Notes under the pieces: model-generated | Seen by the model: the letters and a program-made list of their open reading frames with translations, nothing else | What the model was told of the DNA's origin: nothing | Database searches by the model: none | In this document: positions 45,111-53,101 of the stretch, piece by piece | How positions within the stretch are numbered: the stretch's first letter is position 1 | Layout of the letters: the number at the start of each line of letters is the position of its first letter | Program-made: the position numbers and the translations under genes | Assembly (NCBI RefSeq): GCF_017316185.1 | Contig: NZ_JAFLVX010000022.1 | Span: 1-53,101 of the forward strand | From: Candidatus Vagococcus giribetii | Lineage (GTDB): Bacteria; Bacillota; Bacilli; Lactobacillales; Vagococcaceae | DNA length: 53,101 bases | Direction: 5' to 3'

Positions 45111-46301
45111 TTATTTTTTTGCTTTTTTCTCAATAAACATCGCAATTTGATCAACAGATTTATCCAATGTCTCTAGATCTGTAGCGTAACTTAACCGGAT
45201 ATGACGATCTGTTCCAAAGCCTTCTCCTGTAACGACTGCTACATGAGCTTCTTCTAACAAATCATTTACCCAATTAGTGACATTATCGTAACCACAATTC
45301 ACTAAACATTCACTAATATCTGGATATAAATAGAAAGCGCCTTGAGGCTTGTCTAATTTGAATCCTGGTAAGTCACTAATTCGTTGATAAAAATGATTCA
45401 GGCGTTCTTCAAAAACTTGACGCATTTTTTCAACTTCTGCTTGATCTCCTGACAGAGCTTCAAGAGCTGCATATTGGCTAACTGCTGTTGGATTGCTTGT
45501 TGCTTGAGAGGCAATTTTAGTCATTTGAGAAATAATTTGTTTATCTCCCAAAGCATAACCAATTCGCCACCCCGTCATGGCATAACTCTTTGATACGCCA
45601 TTAATAACAAGAGTTTGATTTTTAATCTCCTCTGACAAAGTCGCGATTGGCGTAAAGACATTCCCATTATAAACTAGTTTCCCGTAAATATCATCGGCTA
45701 CTATTAAAATATTATGTTTAACTGCCCAATTTCCTATTTTCTCTAGCTCATCGGCTGTATAAATAGCTCCTGTTGGGTTACATGGCGAATTTAAGATAAA
45801 GGCTTTTGTTTTATCTGTGGTTGCTTTTTCTAAGTCTTCAACGGTTACTTTAAACCCATTATCTTGATGACCTTCAACAAAGACAGACTTACCTTCTGCT
45901 AATTCAACTTGAGCGTCATAACTAACCCAATAAGGAATTGGAATAATCACTTCATCTCCTGGGTTCAAAATGGTTTGGAATAAGGCGTAGAGTATAAATT
46001 TAGCTCCTGTTCCAACCATCACTTCATTAGACTTATAAGTAATACCGTAATCAATCTCAGTTCGTTTCACAATACTATCAATTAAGGCAGGAATTCCTGC
46101 CACTGGTGTATAGTAGCTAGCACGCCCGTCTTCTATCGAAGCAATCGCTGCTTGTTGAATATTTTTGGGAGTGGCAAAATCTGGCTCACCTAGAGTTAAA
46201 CTTAACACGTCCACCCCTTGTTCTTTTAACGCCTTTGCTTTTGCTGCTGCTGCTAAAGTTGCTGATGGTTTAAGGCGAGACACCCGATTTGATACTTCCA
46301 T
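45111..46301 (-). CDS. aspB: Aspartate aminotransferase, class I
   Basis: PLP-dependent aminotransferase, 396 aa, interconverting aspartate and oxaloacetate with 2-oxoglutarate/glutamate. The cofactor Lys is in NGVSKSYAMTGWRIGY; LNSPCNPTGAIY and VADDIYGKLVYNG are the other PLP contacts. The start MEVSNRVSRLKPSATLAAAAKAKAL matches AspB of Firmicutes. It sits between ypmB and asnS, joining Asp/Asn metabolism to asparaginyl-tRNA supply. Confidence 0.95.
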   Translation of the reverse strand: MEVSNRVSRLKPSATLAAAAKAKALKEQGVDVLSLTLGEPDFATPKNIQQAAIASIEDGRASYYTPVAGIPALIDSIVKRTEIDYGITYKSNEVMVGTGAKFILYALFQTILNPGDEVIIPIPYWVSYDAQVELAEGKSVFVEGHQDNGFKVTVEDLEKATTDKTKAFILNSPCNPTGAIYTADELEKIGNWAVKHNILIVADDIYGKLVYNGNVFTPIATLSEEIKNQTLVINGVSKSYAMTGWRIGYALGDKQIISQMTKIASQATSNPTAVSQYAALEALSGDQAEVEKMRQVFEERLNHFYQRISDLPGFKLDKPQGAFYLYPDISECLVNCGYDNVTNWVNDLLEEAHVAVVTGEGFGTDRHIRLSYATDLETLDKSVDQIAMFIEKKAKK

Positions 46302-46322
46302 TAAAACCCCTCCTACAAATGA

Positions 46323-46817
46323 TTAACTAATTTTATTGACAATATCTCCTGTTTTGAAATCAACTAGATAGTAATTCGTCTGTTTCTCATGACTCTCTGC
46401 CACAACTTCCCAAACAGGTTTTTCTTGATACAATCCTAACGAGATTTTTTTGATTTTTCGATTCTCTTTTAAATCAAGAACTTTTTGAATCGCCTCATTG
46501 TCATCAACCCCGTCTTTTGCGTTCATAACAACTGCCTCTTCACCGTCTTGAGGTAAAAAGACCACTTTTTCTTCACTTTTATCATTATAGCCAACGACTG
46601 TAAAATAAGTTTTTTCTCTGGTAAACCAATAGAAATCTTCTACTTGAGTAATTCCTGCCACTTCTTCAGATACTTTGATACCTTGTTTCTTGGCTTTCCT
46701 CATTGGGGAAGCTGATTGGATTAGTACAATACTAATCAAGACAATCGTTAAAATCAAGACTAAACTAATTATTTTTAGCTGACGATTATATTTTCTATTC
46801 ACTTCATCTTCCCTCAT
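46323..46817 (-). CDS. ypmB: YpmB-like membrane-anchored PepSY protein
   Basis: A 164-aa protein with a charged start, one transmembrane helix (LKIISLVLILTIVLISIVLI, about residues 14-33) and an extracytoplasmic domain of two PepSY-like repeats. One ends in EAIQKVLDLKENRKIKKISLGL, the other in KPVWEVVAESHEKQTNYYLVDFKTGDIV. Position between dinG and aspB is the same as YpmB in Bacillus. The function is unknown. Confidence 0.88.
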   Translation of the reverse strand: MREDEVNRKYNRQLKIISLVLILTIVLISIVLIQSASPMRKAKKQGIKVSEEVAGITQVEDFYWFTREKTYFTVVGYNDKSEEKVVFLPQDGEEAVVMNAKDGVDDNEAIQKVLDLKENRKIKKISLGLYQEKPVWEVVAESHEKQTNYYLVDFKTGDIVNKIS

Positions 46818-46847
46818 TTCATTTGTCCTATTATATCAATTTTCAGG

Positions 46848-49607
46848 TTATTTTTCAGTAAAAAAGCGTGTCATCTCTGCTAAAGTTTCTTCTAAGCTAT
46901 GATTAGTCACTTTCAGTCCTTTAGGTAGGTAGTTCAATAATTTTGTGCTATAGCTAGACAGAGTCATCCGACTATCTAAGACAACCACAATCCCCTTGTC
47001 TGTCTCACTTCTTAACAAACGACCTAAACCTTGTCGTAAGCGACTTCCAGCTTGAGGTATCGCTTCATCATAGAATGGATTTTTTCCTTGTTGTTCCAAA
47101 TAACGATACTTAGCTTCAATTAAAGGGCGCTTAGGTGGATCAAAAGGTAGCTTGGTCATAACAATAATGTCTAAATCAGGAAGATTAAAATCAACACCCT
47201 CCCAAAAACTATTAGCTCCTAAGATTATTCCACCACTACTTTGAGCAAATCGCTTGGCAATTTTTTCTTTTGTCCCTGTAATCCCCTGGGCAAAAAGCTC
47301 TACCTCTTCTTGTGCCAACTCATTATTTAATTCTTGATAGACTGCTTGTAGGACTTGATGAGACGTAAATAACACTAACATCGATTTAGTTTGAGACAGG
47401 TAAATATCCCTAACAGAATGAGCTAAGTAAGCAATGTACTTTTTGAAGTTACCACTATCTTGATCATTAAAATCCGTGACAACCAATAGCTCTGCCTGAT
47501 TCTCATAACAGAAATTCTCCCCTAATAGTAATTTTTCAGGTTCTGGCAAATCTAATTGATTTTCAAAATAATCAGAAGCAATATCTAATTGAAGGGTACC
47601 ACTCGTGAAAATAAGTTTATCAAATTTGTTATACCAAGTGGTTTCTTGAATAGAAATTTTTTCAAAATTAATGGCTTTTAATACAAGATGTTGCTTCTCT
47701 AAACCAATCAATCTAGTTTGTTCATTCTCTTCATGTTTAAAATAAGCAATCAACTTTTGACTCTCTTCTTTAAACGCAGTCAAGACATTAGCGTACTCCA
47801 ACCAAGTGAATAAATCAGCTCCATTAAGCTGTTTCATTAAACCGCTAATAGGTACAAGTACACAATCAATAACCTCATTCATCTCACGAATGATTGTCAT
47901 CAACTCTTTCACATTTTTCTTCATAGCTATAGGCCACTCCGAATACTCTCCTAAACAACTCATGTCCTTTTCAGGGTGACTGGTACTAAGCCCTGACGTA
48001 CTCATCATAAAGGTTTCTAACCACTGCAAGTCGTCTCTCCCCTCTACAGAAAGAATAGGTAACAACTCTAATTGATGCAACCAATCTGTATTTTTTAGAG
48101 TCGGCGCATGCTCTTTTAAGTCGTCAATCTCTCTCATTTTTTTCAAGAGACTATATAAGCGTCTAAAAGATACTCTAACTAGTTGCTTATCTTCTAGTGT
48201 ATGGACAAGCTTATGGGCTTCATCAATGACTAAAATAGAGCTTTCTGGTAGCAGACTCTCCTGACGAAAACTGTCTTCGCATAAAAAAGCATGATTGATC
48301 AAAATCAGATCTGCTACCTGTTTTTTTACTTCTAGAAAACGCAGAAAATCTTCTTCAAAGAATAGACTATCTTTTTTTAGCGTATGCAGACCACGATGCT
48401 CGATATGTTCAAAAAATAAATGATTTTTATTTAAATTTAGCTCGTCTAAATCCCCTGTTTCAGTTTCACGTAACCAATTCAATACAGCCATCTGGTTAAT
48501 GATGTATTGCTTTTGATGATTAGGTTCAGCTAATAATGTTTGATAGAAACGATGTAAATCAATAAAATGTCGACTACTTTTGACAATCAAGCCTATCACT
48601 TCTCGTGAAATAATTGTTTCTAGTTGAGGAATACTTTCCTCTAGTAATTGCTCCTGAAGCATAATCGTACTCGTTGAAATCGTAATAGGCTTTCTTAAGT
48701 TAAAGCTTAAAGGGAACAAATACCCAAGTGATTTTCCTGTTCCTGTAGCAGCTTCTACCATTAAGTTTTTCTTCTCTGGAGAATTAGCAACAAAAGCTGC
48801 TATTTTATCCATCATTTTAATCTGCTCATCACGAAACGAAAACTCTCCGTTTAATAGAGCTTCTTTTTCTTCTAGGTTCACTGGATACACTAGGTCAGAT
48901 TCGACTTTTTTTTCTTGAAATTGATAATTTTTTATTTTCAAGCTCACCATGTCAATTGTCTTTACTTGATCAAGGAGCTGATTCAATGGATGGCTCTCTT
49001 TATTCTTCAAAGCCTCTTGGAATAACAAGTGATTGTCAACACCAAGATAAACAGATAACTCTGCCATTTTTTTTAAAGTCACGTATGGAATTGTTTCAAT
49101 CTGTCTATGAAGCTGAATAAAAATCTCCGCTGTCACCGTTGCATCACTCAGAGCTTGATGAGGATTCTCGTGGGAGATATCAAAATACTCTGCCAAATCC
49201 GCTACTCTAAATCCTTGCGACTTTGGGTATAATATTTGTGCTAACTCTACTGTGTCAATACATGGCATTACAAGAGTCTCTTCTCCAGAACGCTTAAATT
49301 CACTATTTAAAAAGGCAAAATCAAAATACACATTGTGAGCTACAAAGACACAATCTGACAAAAGAGTTTTTATGATAGGTGCAATATCTTCAAAATAAGG
49401 AGCCATAGCAACTTGTTGATTTGAAATACCTGTTAACTGTTCAATGTGTTTAGGAATTTTTTGAAGAGGATTGACATCTGTTGAAAAATGATTAATGATT
49501 TCTCTATTTTGAACGAGTACACAGGCAAATTGGATGATTTTATCCTTTTCTGTACTTGTCCCTGTTGTCTCAATATCTACAACAGCATAGATTGTTTTAT
49601 CCTTCAT
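46848..49607 (-). CDS. dinG: DinG-family helicase with N-terminal 3'-5' exonuclease
   Basis: A 919-aa fusion. The N-terminal DEDDh exonuclease (about 1-170) has VVDIETTGTSTEKD, FVAHNVYFDFAFL and NPHQALSDATVTAEIF, with all acidic residues present. The C-terminal XPD-like superfamily-2 helicase has Walker A EAATGTGKSLGYLFP (about residue 290), DEAH box VIDEAHKLVH and motif VI QAGSRLRQGLGRLLR. The four iron-sulfur cysteines of E. coli DinG are not evident, as is usual in Gram-positive DinG. It heads dinG-ypmB-aspB-asnS. Confidence 0.95.
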   Translation of the reverse strand: MKDKTIYAVVDIETTGTSTEKDKIIQFACVLVQNREIINHFSTDVNPLQKIPKHIEQLTGISNQQVAMAPYFEDIAPIIKTLLSDCVFVAHNVYFDFAFLNSEFKRSGEETLVMPCIDTVELAQILYPKSQGFRVADLAEYFDISHENPHQALSDATVTAEIFIQLHRQIETIPYVTLKKMAELSVYLGVDNHLLFQEALKNKESHPLNQLLDQVKTIDMVSLKIKNYQFQEKKVESDLVYPVNLEEKEALLNGEFSFRDEQIKMMDKIAAFVANSPEKKNLMVEAATGTGKSLGYLFPLSFNLRKPITISTSTIMLQEQLLEESIPQLETIISREVIGLIVKSSRHFIDLHRFYQTLLAEPNHQKQYIINQMAVLNWLRETETGDLDELNLNKNHLFFEHIEHRGLHTLKKDSLFFEEDFLRFLEVKKQVADLILINHAFLCEDSFRQESLLPESSILVIDEAHKLVHTLEDKQLVRVSFRRLYSLLKKMREIDDLKEHAPTLKNTDWLHQLELLPILSVEGRDDLQWLETFMMSTSGLSTSHPEKDMSCLGEYSEWPIAMKKNVKELMTIIREMNEVIDCVLVPISGLMKQLNGADLFTWLEYANVLTAFKEESQKLIAYFKHEENEQTRLIGLEKQHLVLKAINFEKISIQETTWYNKFDKLIFTSGTLQLDIASDYFENQLDLPEPEKLLLGENFCYENQAELLVVTDFNDQDSGNFKKYIAYLAHSVRDIYLSQTKSMLVLFTSHQVLQAVYQELNNELAQEEVELFAQGITGTKEKIAKRFAQSSGGIILGANSFWEGVDFNLPDLDIIVMTKLPFDPPKRPLIEAKYRYLEQQGKNPFYDEAIPQAGSRLRQGLGRLLRSETDKGIVVVLDSRMTLSSYSTKLLNYLPKGLKVTNHSLEETLAEMTRFFTEK

Positions 49608-49784
49608 TTACTCGCCTCTTCCTTATGGTCACTTCCTCTTATTATACAGATTTCTAAAGGATTTTTCATCCCTTTCTCTCTTTATTTTTACTGTTCATTT
49701 TTTAAACCCTTAGATTGTTTTACCTGTGAAACTATGGTTAAATAGATATATACAAAAAGTTTGATTAGGTGGACAATAAAAATT

Positions 49785-50672
49785 ATGAAAAAATTAAAGA
49801 TTGTAGGAGGCTTTGTCTTCATTTTTTGGTTAGTCGGCTTAGCCCTAACCTTTAATAATAGCCTACTCTGGTACACTTACTTTATTATTTCTACCATTGC
49901 ACTCATCTTAGCAGCTATTTTACTTTATCAAGCAGAATTTAACAAAGTCTATAAATATGCTAATAAAGAATTCACACGCTTGAAAGTGAAACCAGCTGAG
50001 CGCCTTAGCTATGATGAAGATGAAGAATATTATGAAGTATTAGATAACCAGCGTAGAAAGAGAAAGCGCAAAAAAAGAAAACGCAGCAACACATACCTTG
50101 AAACAACCATGAGAGAACGCAAAAAAACCAATGAAAATCATGGTTCTTCAAATGAAAGTCATCGTATCTCTTCCATTCGCAACAAAGAATATTTACACAC
50201 AAAAATCAATTTTCTTTACAACGGTGATAAACAACAACTTCTTTTTGAAACCATTCAAAAACTGAAAGAAAATAATTTCTTTGTTAGCTATTACGCCGAT
50301 GTGACTAATGATGATTTAATCAATCACTTTGACGAATACGAAGAGCGAAATATTTTTGAACTCTATGACAATGTCATTCCCAATACTTACGCGAAAGTTC
50401 TCTACGACACTGAGACAGCAGATAATCGGATTGGTATTTTCTTAGGAGCAGCAAGTGATGCCGATGAAGAAGAGTTTCTTGGATTCATCGCTCTAGAAGA
50501 TAGCTACAAAGCTGACTTGTTATTAAAAAAATACGACAATATCCAAGTTTTCCCTACTATTTTGGGAGGAACTTATAAACGTGCTTATAGAAACAAAGAG
50601 GGTGACATTAAAATCATCAAAGATTTTATCAATTATGATTTAACTATTTCTCTAGCATTTTTCAATAATTAA
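49785..50672 (+). CDS. Unknown two-helix membrane protein
   Basis: Not recognised beyond its layout. Two N-terminal transmembrane helices (IVGGFVFIFWLVGLALTF and LWYTYFIISTIALILAAILL) are followed by a highly basic linker (NQRRKRKRKKRKRSNT) and a C-terminal globular alpha/beta domain of about 165 residues (KINFLYNGDKQQLLFETIQK to the end). I start at ATG 49785 (295 aa): AGGTGGA lies 11 nt upstream, and the longer frame would need a TTG at 49761 before that site. The basic stretch next to the membrane may bind nucleic acid or lipid head groups. It stands alone, divergent from dinG. Confidence 0.72.
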   Translation: MKKLKIVGGFVFIFWLVGLALTFNNSLLWYTYFIISTIALILAAILLYQAEFNKVYKYANKEFTRLKVKPAERLSYDEDEEYYEVLDNQRRKRKRKKRKRSNTYLETTMRERKKTNENHGSSNESHRISSIRNKEYLHTKINFLYNGDKQQLLFETIQKLKENNFFVSYYADVTNDDLINHFDEYEERNIFELYDNVIPNTYAKVLYDTETADNRIGIFLGAASDADEEEFLGFIALEDSYKADLLLKKYDNIQVFPTILGGTYKRAYRNKEGDIKIIKDFINYDLTISLAFFNN

Positions 50673-50704
50673 AAGGATTAAGCCAACTGGCCTAATCCTT
50701 TTTT
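50671..50704. terminator. Bidirectional terminator overlapping the gtrA-like 3' end
   Basis: AAGGATTA-a-GCC-AACT-GGC-c-TAATCCTT is flanked by A-run and T-run. The stop codon of the minus-strand gene (50692-50694) is inside the stem. Confidence 0.88.
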
Positions 50705-51189
50705 TTGAACACTTTTTTCTTTGAAATCAGATAATTTAAAACAATAGCTAGCACCTGAACCAATAAAGCAAAGAGAAATTCATTAGCAAGCTCAGGCGTC
50801 CCGATAAATTTACTTAGAAAACTACTTTGAAAAACAGCTGCATCATAGGGCAGCTTATCTAAGTGCAACCAGATAATAAAGTATGATGCATACCTTTCCA
50901 CTGCTACATAGGTAATCACCACATCTAATAGAAAAACAAACCCTCTCCCTAGTAAAAAGAACCAAAACTGACGAAATAACTCCTTTACTTCTCTTTGATT
51001 GTCTTTAAAAACAAATAGTTTATTGGTCACAAAAGCAAAGAGAATCGCACCCATTTGGGCAATAACTACTGCTAGTAAAGATTGACCCGTCAAATTAACT
51101 ACAAGAAAACGAAGTACAAAATAAACAATAGTCGTTAAGACTCCAAATATTAAATAACTAATAATTTCTTGATTGAGTATTTTTTTCAT
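50692..51189 (-). CDS. GtrA-like membrane protein
   Basis: A 165-aa protein with four hydrophobic helices, starting MKKILNQEIISYLIFGVLTT. The pattern NQE-YLIFGVLTT...FAFVTNKLFVFKD is the GtrA/DPMS signature. These small proteins are thought to flip polyprenyl-linked sugars for cell-wall or glycan decoration. A partner glycosyltransferase is not visible here. It lies 6 bp after the HAAS-domain gene, so the PadR unit probably includes it. Confidence 0.88.
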   Translation of the reverse strand: MKKILNQEIISYLIFGVLTTIVYFVLRFLVVNLTGQSLLAVVIAQMGAILFAFVTNKLFVFKDNQREVKELFRQFWFFLLGRGFVFLLDVVITYVAVERYASYFIIWLHLDKLPYDAAVFQSSFLSKFIGTPELANEFLFALLVQVLAIVLNYLISKKKVFKKKD

Positions 51190-51195
51190 AACTGA

Positions 51196-52134
51196 CTAAC
51201 GTTTCTCATTCATCCAAATACCAGATAAAACTCCAGCAACTGGGAAAATAAGCCAAGATAGTTCCCAAATGCCAAAAACAAAACTTATCAGTAGATAGAT
51301 AGCAACAATTACTAGCCAAAAATTATCGTTAAATTTTTTCCAATAAATTTTCTTAGCTAGGTCTTTTTCAGATAAAGAACTGTCAAAACCATTTTCTAAC
51401 AGAAAACCATAAGCTGATTTCACCATACCTCCATAAATAATGAAAAAACAACCAATCGTTGCTGTAATAATCGTTCCACAAACATATAGAAGAATTCGAT
51501 CAGCATCTTGAGATCCGACTAACACAGGGATCGCAGAAATAATACATAGCCCCACACCAATAATAAGAGACAAAACAAATGACTTTTCAAACTGTTTTTC
51601 TTCATTTTTAATATAGTTAATGTTTTTATTACTTAAAAAGAAACCTTTTTCTAAATAGTCATAAGCATTATGCTTCAAACCATTTACTATAAATAGCCCT
51701 ATTGCCGCTACAATTAAGAACAAGCTTAAGATAACACCTAATATAACTGAGTTAAAATAAACACCTGCTACAATTAGACTAGCCGCAATTCCACAACAGA
51801 TAACACCCATACCGATACCGACACTAGTTGTTCTTTTCATCGCAACGTAAGAATCAATATCATCAATCGATAAAGTTGTTAAGTTAGGTGTTGTGGTAAC
51901 TTCTGCCTCTTCCTCTTTTTCTTGATCAATAGATAATTCATTCATGATCTCATCAATATTGCCAAATTCTGAAATAACTAAACCAACTGTCTCATTTTCT
52001 GACACACCAGTTTCTATTAACTCTTGATATTTTTCTTCCATATTAACTAATATATCGTCTTGTAGTTCTTTTAATTCCACTGTATCTGGTAAATTCATAA
52101 ACATTGTTTCCACATAATTTTTAATGGTATTCAT
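51196..52134 (-). CDS. HAAS (permease-prefix)-domain membrane protein
   Basis: 312 aa. The N-terminal 70 residues (IKNYVETMFMNLPDTVELKE...NETVGLVISEFGNIDEIMNEL) form the HAAS/permease-prefix domain, which is commonly encoded next to PadR regulators. Then come about six transmembrane segments in two blocks (for example SVILGVILSLFLIVAAIGLFI and LSLIIGVGLCIISAIPVLV). The GGAGGAG site is 7 nt before the ATG. It overlaps the padR gene by 14 bp. The function is probably envelope-stress sensing or transport, unproven. Confidence 0.85.
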   Translation of the reverse strand: MNTIKNYVETMFMNLPDTVELKELQDDILVNMEEKYQELIETGVSENETVGLVISEFGNIDEIMNELSIDQEKEEEAEVTTTPNLTTLSIDDIDSYVAMKRTTSVGIGMGVICCGIAASLIVAGVYFNSVILGVILSLFLIVAAIGLFIVNGLKHNAYDYLEKGFFLSNKNINYIKNEEKQFEKSFVLSLIIGVGLCIISAIPVLVGSQDADRILLYVCGTIITATIGCFFIIYGGMVKSAYGFLLENGFDSSLSEKDLAKKIYWKKFNDNFWLVIVAIYLLISFVFGIWELSWLIFPVAGVLSGIWMNEKR

Positions 52135-52462
52135 TTTTTTCTCCTCCTAAAAACATATCAACAACTTCTTTTGTGATCAACCACTCTTTTTCTTTTTCTA
52201 AATAAAAAGCAAGACCTGATGAGGTTATTTTATAATACGTTCGCTTCTTACCAAACGTCTCCTCACCTGGATAAGAAGTTATATAACCTTTTTTAGTTAA
52301 TCTTGTAAAAGCTGAATATAATGTTGTTTCCTTAATAACATATTTCTCATCTGTGATAGTTCTAATCTTTTTTGAAATCTCATATCCGTATGAATCACCA
52401 TCAATCAAAATCGATAGAATGATTGAATCATTATAGCCACGAATAATATCACTACTAATCAT
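52121..52462 (-). CDS. PadR-family transcriptional regulator
   Basis: A winged-helix repressor of 113 aa: SILIDGDSYGYEISKKI is the first PadR motif, LYSAFTRLTKKGYITSY the recognition-helix region, and KRTYYKITSSGLAFYLEKEKEW the wing and dimer helix. I start at MISSDIIRGYND (ATG 52460-52462), 7 nt from GGAAG. It heads padR-HAAS-gtrA and probably represses its own unit, as is common for such pairs. Confidence 0.92.
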   Translation of the reverse strand: MISSDIIRGYNDSIILSILIDGDSYGYEISKKIRTITDEKYVIKETTLYSAFTRLTKKGYITSYPGEETFGKKRTYYKITSSGLAFYLEKEKEWLITKEVVDMFLGGEKNEYH

Positions 52463-52613
52463 TTTTATCACTTCCATTTTTTACTCTATCAATCGTAGTA
52501 ATATCATAGCATTATTACTACGACTAATCAAGTAATTTTAAAAAGCAAAAACTAGAACCTTTTTTTAATAAATGGTATGATTTAATCAGTTAAAAGAAAG
52601 GATGTTTTATTTT

Positions 52614-52988
52614 ATGAAAATGGCACACACTTGTGTTCGTGTGAAGAATTTAGAAGAATCACTTGAATTCTACACAACTGCATTTGATTTCACTGAAAGT
52701 AGAAGAAGAGACTTTCCTGAACATAAATTTACACTAGTTTATCTAACACTTCCAGGAGATCCTTATGAGCTAGAATTAACTTACAATTATGATTCAGAAG
52801 CTTATGATTTAGGAAATGGTTATGGACATATTGCTATTTCTACCAAAGATTTAGAAGGTTTACATGAAAAACATAAAGAAGCTGGTTTTAACATCACTGA
52901 GCTTAAACATTTACCAGGTGTTCCACCTTCTTACTATTTCATTATTGATCCAGATGGTTATAAAATTGAAATAATCAGAGAAAAATAA
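52614..52988 (+). CDS. gloA: Glyoxalase I (lactoylglutathione lyase)
   Basis: A VOC-fold metalloenzyme detoxifying methylglyoxal by isomerising its thiol hemithioacetal. The expected metal ligands are visible: H5 in MKMAHTCVRVKN, Glu in PYELELTYNY, His in GYGHIAIS and Glu in GYKIEIIRE. Length 124 aa fits. I start at ATG 52614; the frame opens at 52602, but that ATG overlaps the AAAGGA site. GloA links to glycolysis, where methylglyoxal arises from triose phosphates. Confidence 0.95.
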   Translation: MKMAHTCVRVKNLEESLEFYTTAFDFTESRRRDFPEHKFTLVYLTLPGDPYELELTYNYDSEAYDLGNGYGHIAISTKDLEGLHEKHKEAGFNITELKHLPGVPPSYYFIIDPDGYKIEIIREK

Positions 52989-53034
52989 AAATAAACGTAC
53001 GAAGTAGATTTTACTTCAGTACGTTTATTTTTTT
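52989..53034 (+). terminator. Terminator after gloA
   Basis: AAATAAACGTAC pairs with GTACGTTTATTT, with an inner AAGTA/TACTT stem. A T-run follows. Confidence 0.88.
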
Positions 53035-53048
53035 AAATAACAAAACAA

Positions 53049-53079
53049 AAAAAGATAAGTCATATAGACTTATCTTTTT
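53049..53079 (-). terminator. Terminator behind the edge tRNA
   Basis: A perfect 13-bp inverted repeat (53049-53061 with 53067-53079) around ATATA is flanked by A/T runs. It follows the tRNA 3' end on the minus strand. Confidence 0.85.
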
Positions 53080-53083
53080 ACTA

Positions 53084-53101
53084 CTCCGGCAGTAGGACTC
53101 G
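53084..53101 (-). tRNA. 3' end of a tRNA, cut by the window edge
   Basis: Read leftward, TTCGAGT-like T-loop bases CGAGT are followed by T-stem CCTAC, acceptor strand TGCCGGA and a final G, then no CCA. This is the end of a tRNA whose 5' acceptor should read TCCGGCA. The G discriminator and CCTAC stem suggest tRNA-Asn, but the anticodon is outside the window. Confidence 0.55.

Noticed and set aside
45062-45130. T-box riboswitch before asnS
   Set aside because: The gap to aspB is only 21 bp and carries no T-box or specifier structure.

Overview
The window is a chromosomal segment of a low-GC Gram-positive bacterium of the order Lactobacillales. Evidence for this is the AT-rich DNA with strong GGAGG-type ribosome binding sites, a CtsR/LexA/CggR/RpoN regulatory repertoire, AcoR-controlled acetoin dehydrogenase, PepC, FeoAB, and a cggR-gap-pgk-tpiA-gpmI-eno glycolytic cluster next to rpoN, clpP, whiA-yvcK-rapZ and uvrBA. 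Content and order fit the Enterococcaceae (Vagococcus or a close relative) best. This placement is an inference, and Listeria-like relatives share parts of the order.

Positions 1-7920 hold a complete-looking type II-A CRISPR-Cas locus, all read leftward: cas9, a tracrRNA with its own promoter and terminator, cas1, cas2, a long-form csn2, then an array of 31 identical 36-bp repeats that runs off the left edge. Cas9 (about 1133 aa), the 346-aa Csn2, the crRNA repeat start and the tracrRNA nexus all resemble Streptococcus thermophilus CRISPR1 (St1Cas9). The conserved ATTTGAG leader end touches the repeat next to csn2, so new spacers enter there. Several spacers are readable as phage sequence: a serine-recombinase start, an amidase endolysin motif, and a Shine-Dalgarno plus start codon.

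Positions 7921-10965 are a small accessory islet: an unknown membrane-anchored protein (+), a small two-helix membrane protein (-), and a 409-aa protein that looks like a catalytically dead tyrosine-recombinase fold (MrpR/YopR-like), with a palindrome over its promoter.

Positions 10966-18200 encode lower glycolysis under CggR, with a possible attenuator in the cggR leader. rpoN (sigma-54) and tRNA-Arg(CCG) follow, then clpP with a CtsR box and a co-transcribed DsbA-like protein. Positions 21110-27663 form an acetoin dehydrogenase operon (acoL-A-B-C) with a near-perfect -24/-12 promoter and its activator AcoR. RpoN is encoded only a few kilobases away.

Positions 27785-32714 hold rapZ-yvcK-whiA and a divergent YtrA-type GntR regulator/ABC exporter operon with a clear operator. 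uvrBA (SOS box), pepC, an LCP cell-wall ligase, a MalY/PatB-type lyase and feoAB (metal-regulator palindrome) follow. feoB is split by a one-base frameshift. The right end has dinG-ypmB-aspB-asnS, an unknown membrane protein, a GtrA-like protein, a PadR/HAAS-domain pair, glyoxalase I, and the 3' end of a tRNA at the edge.
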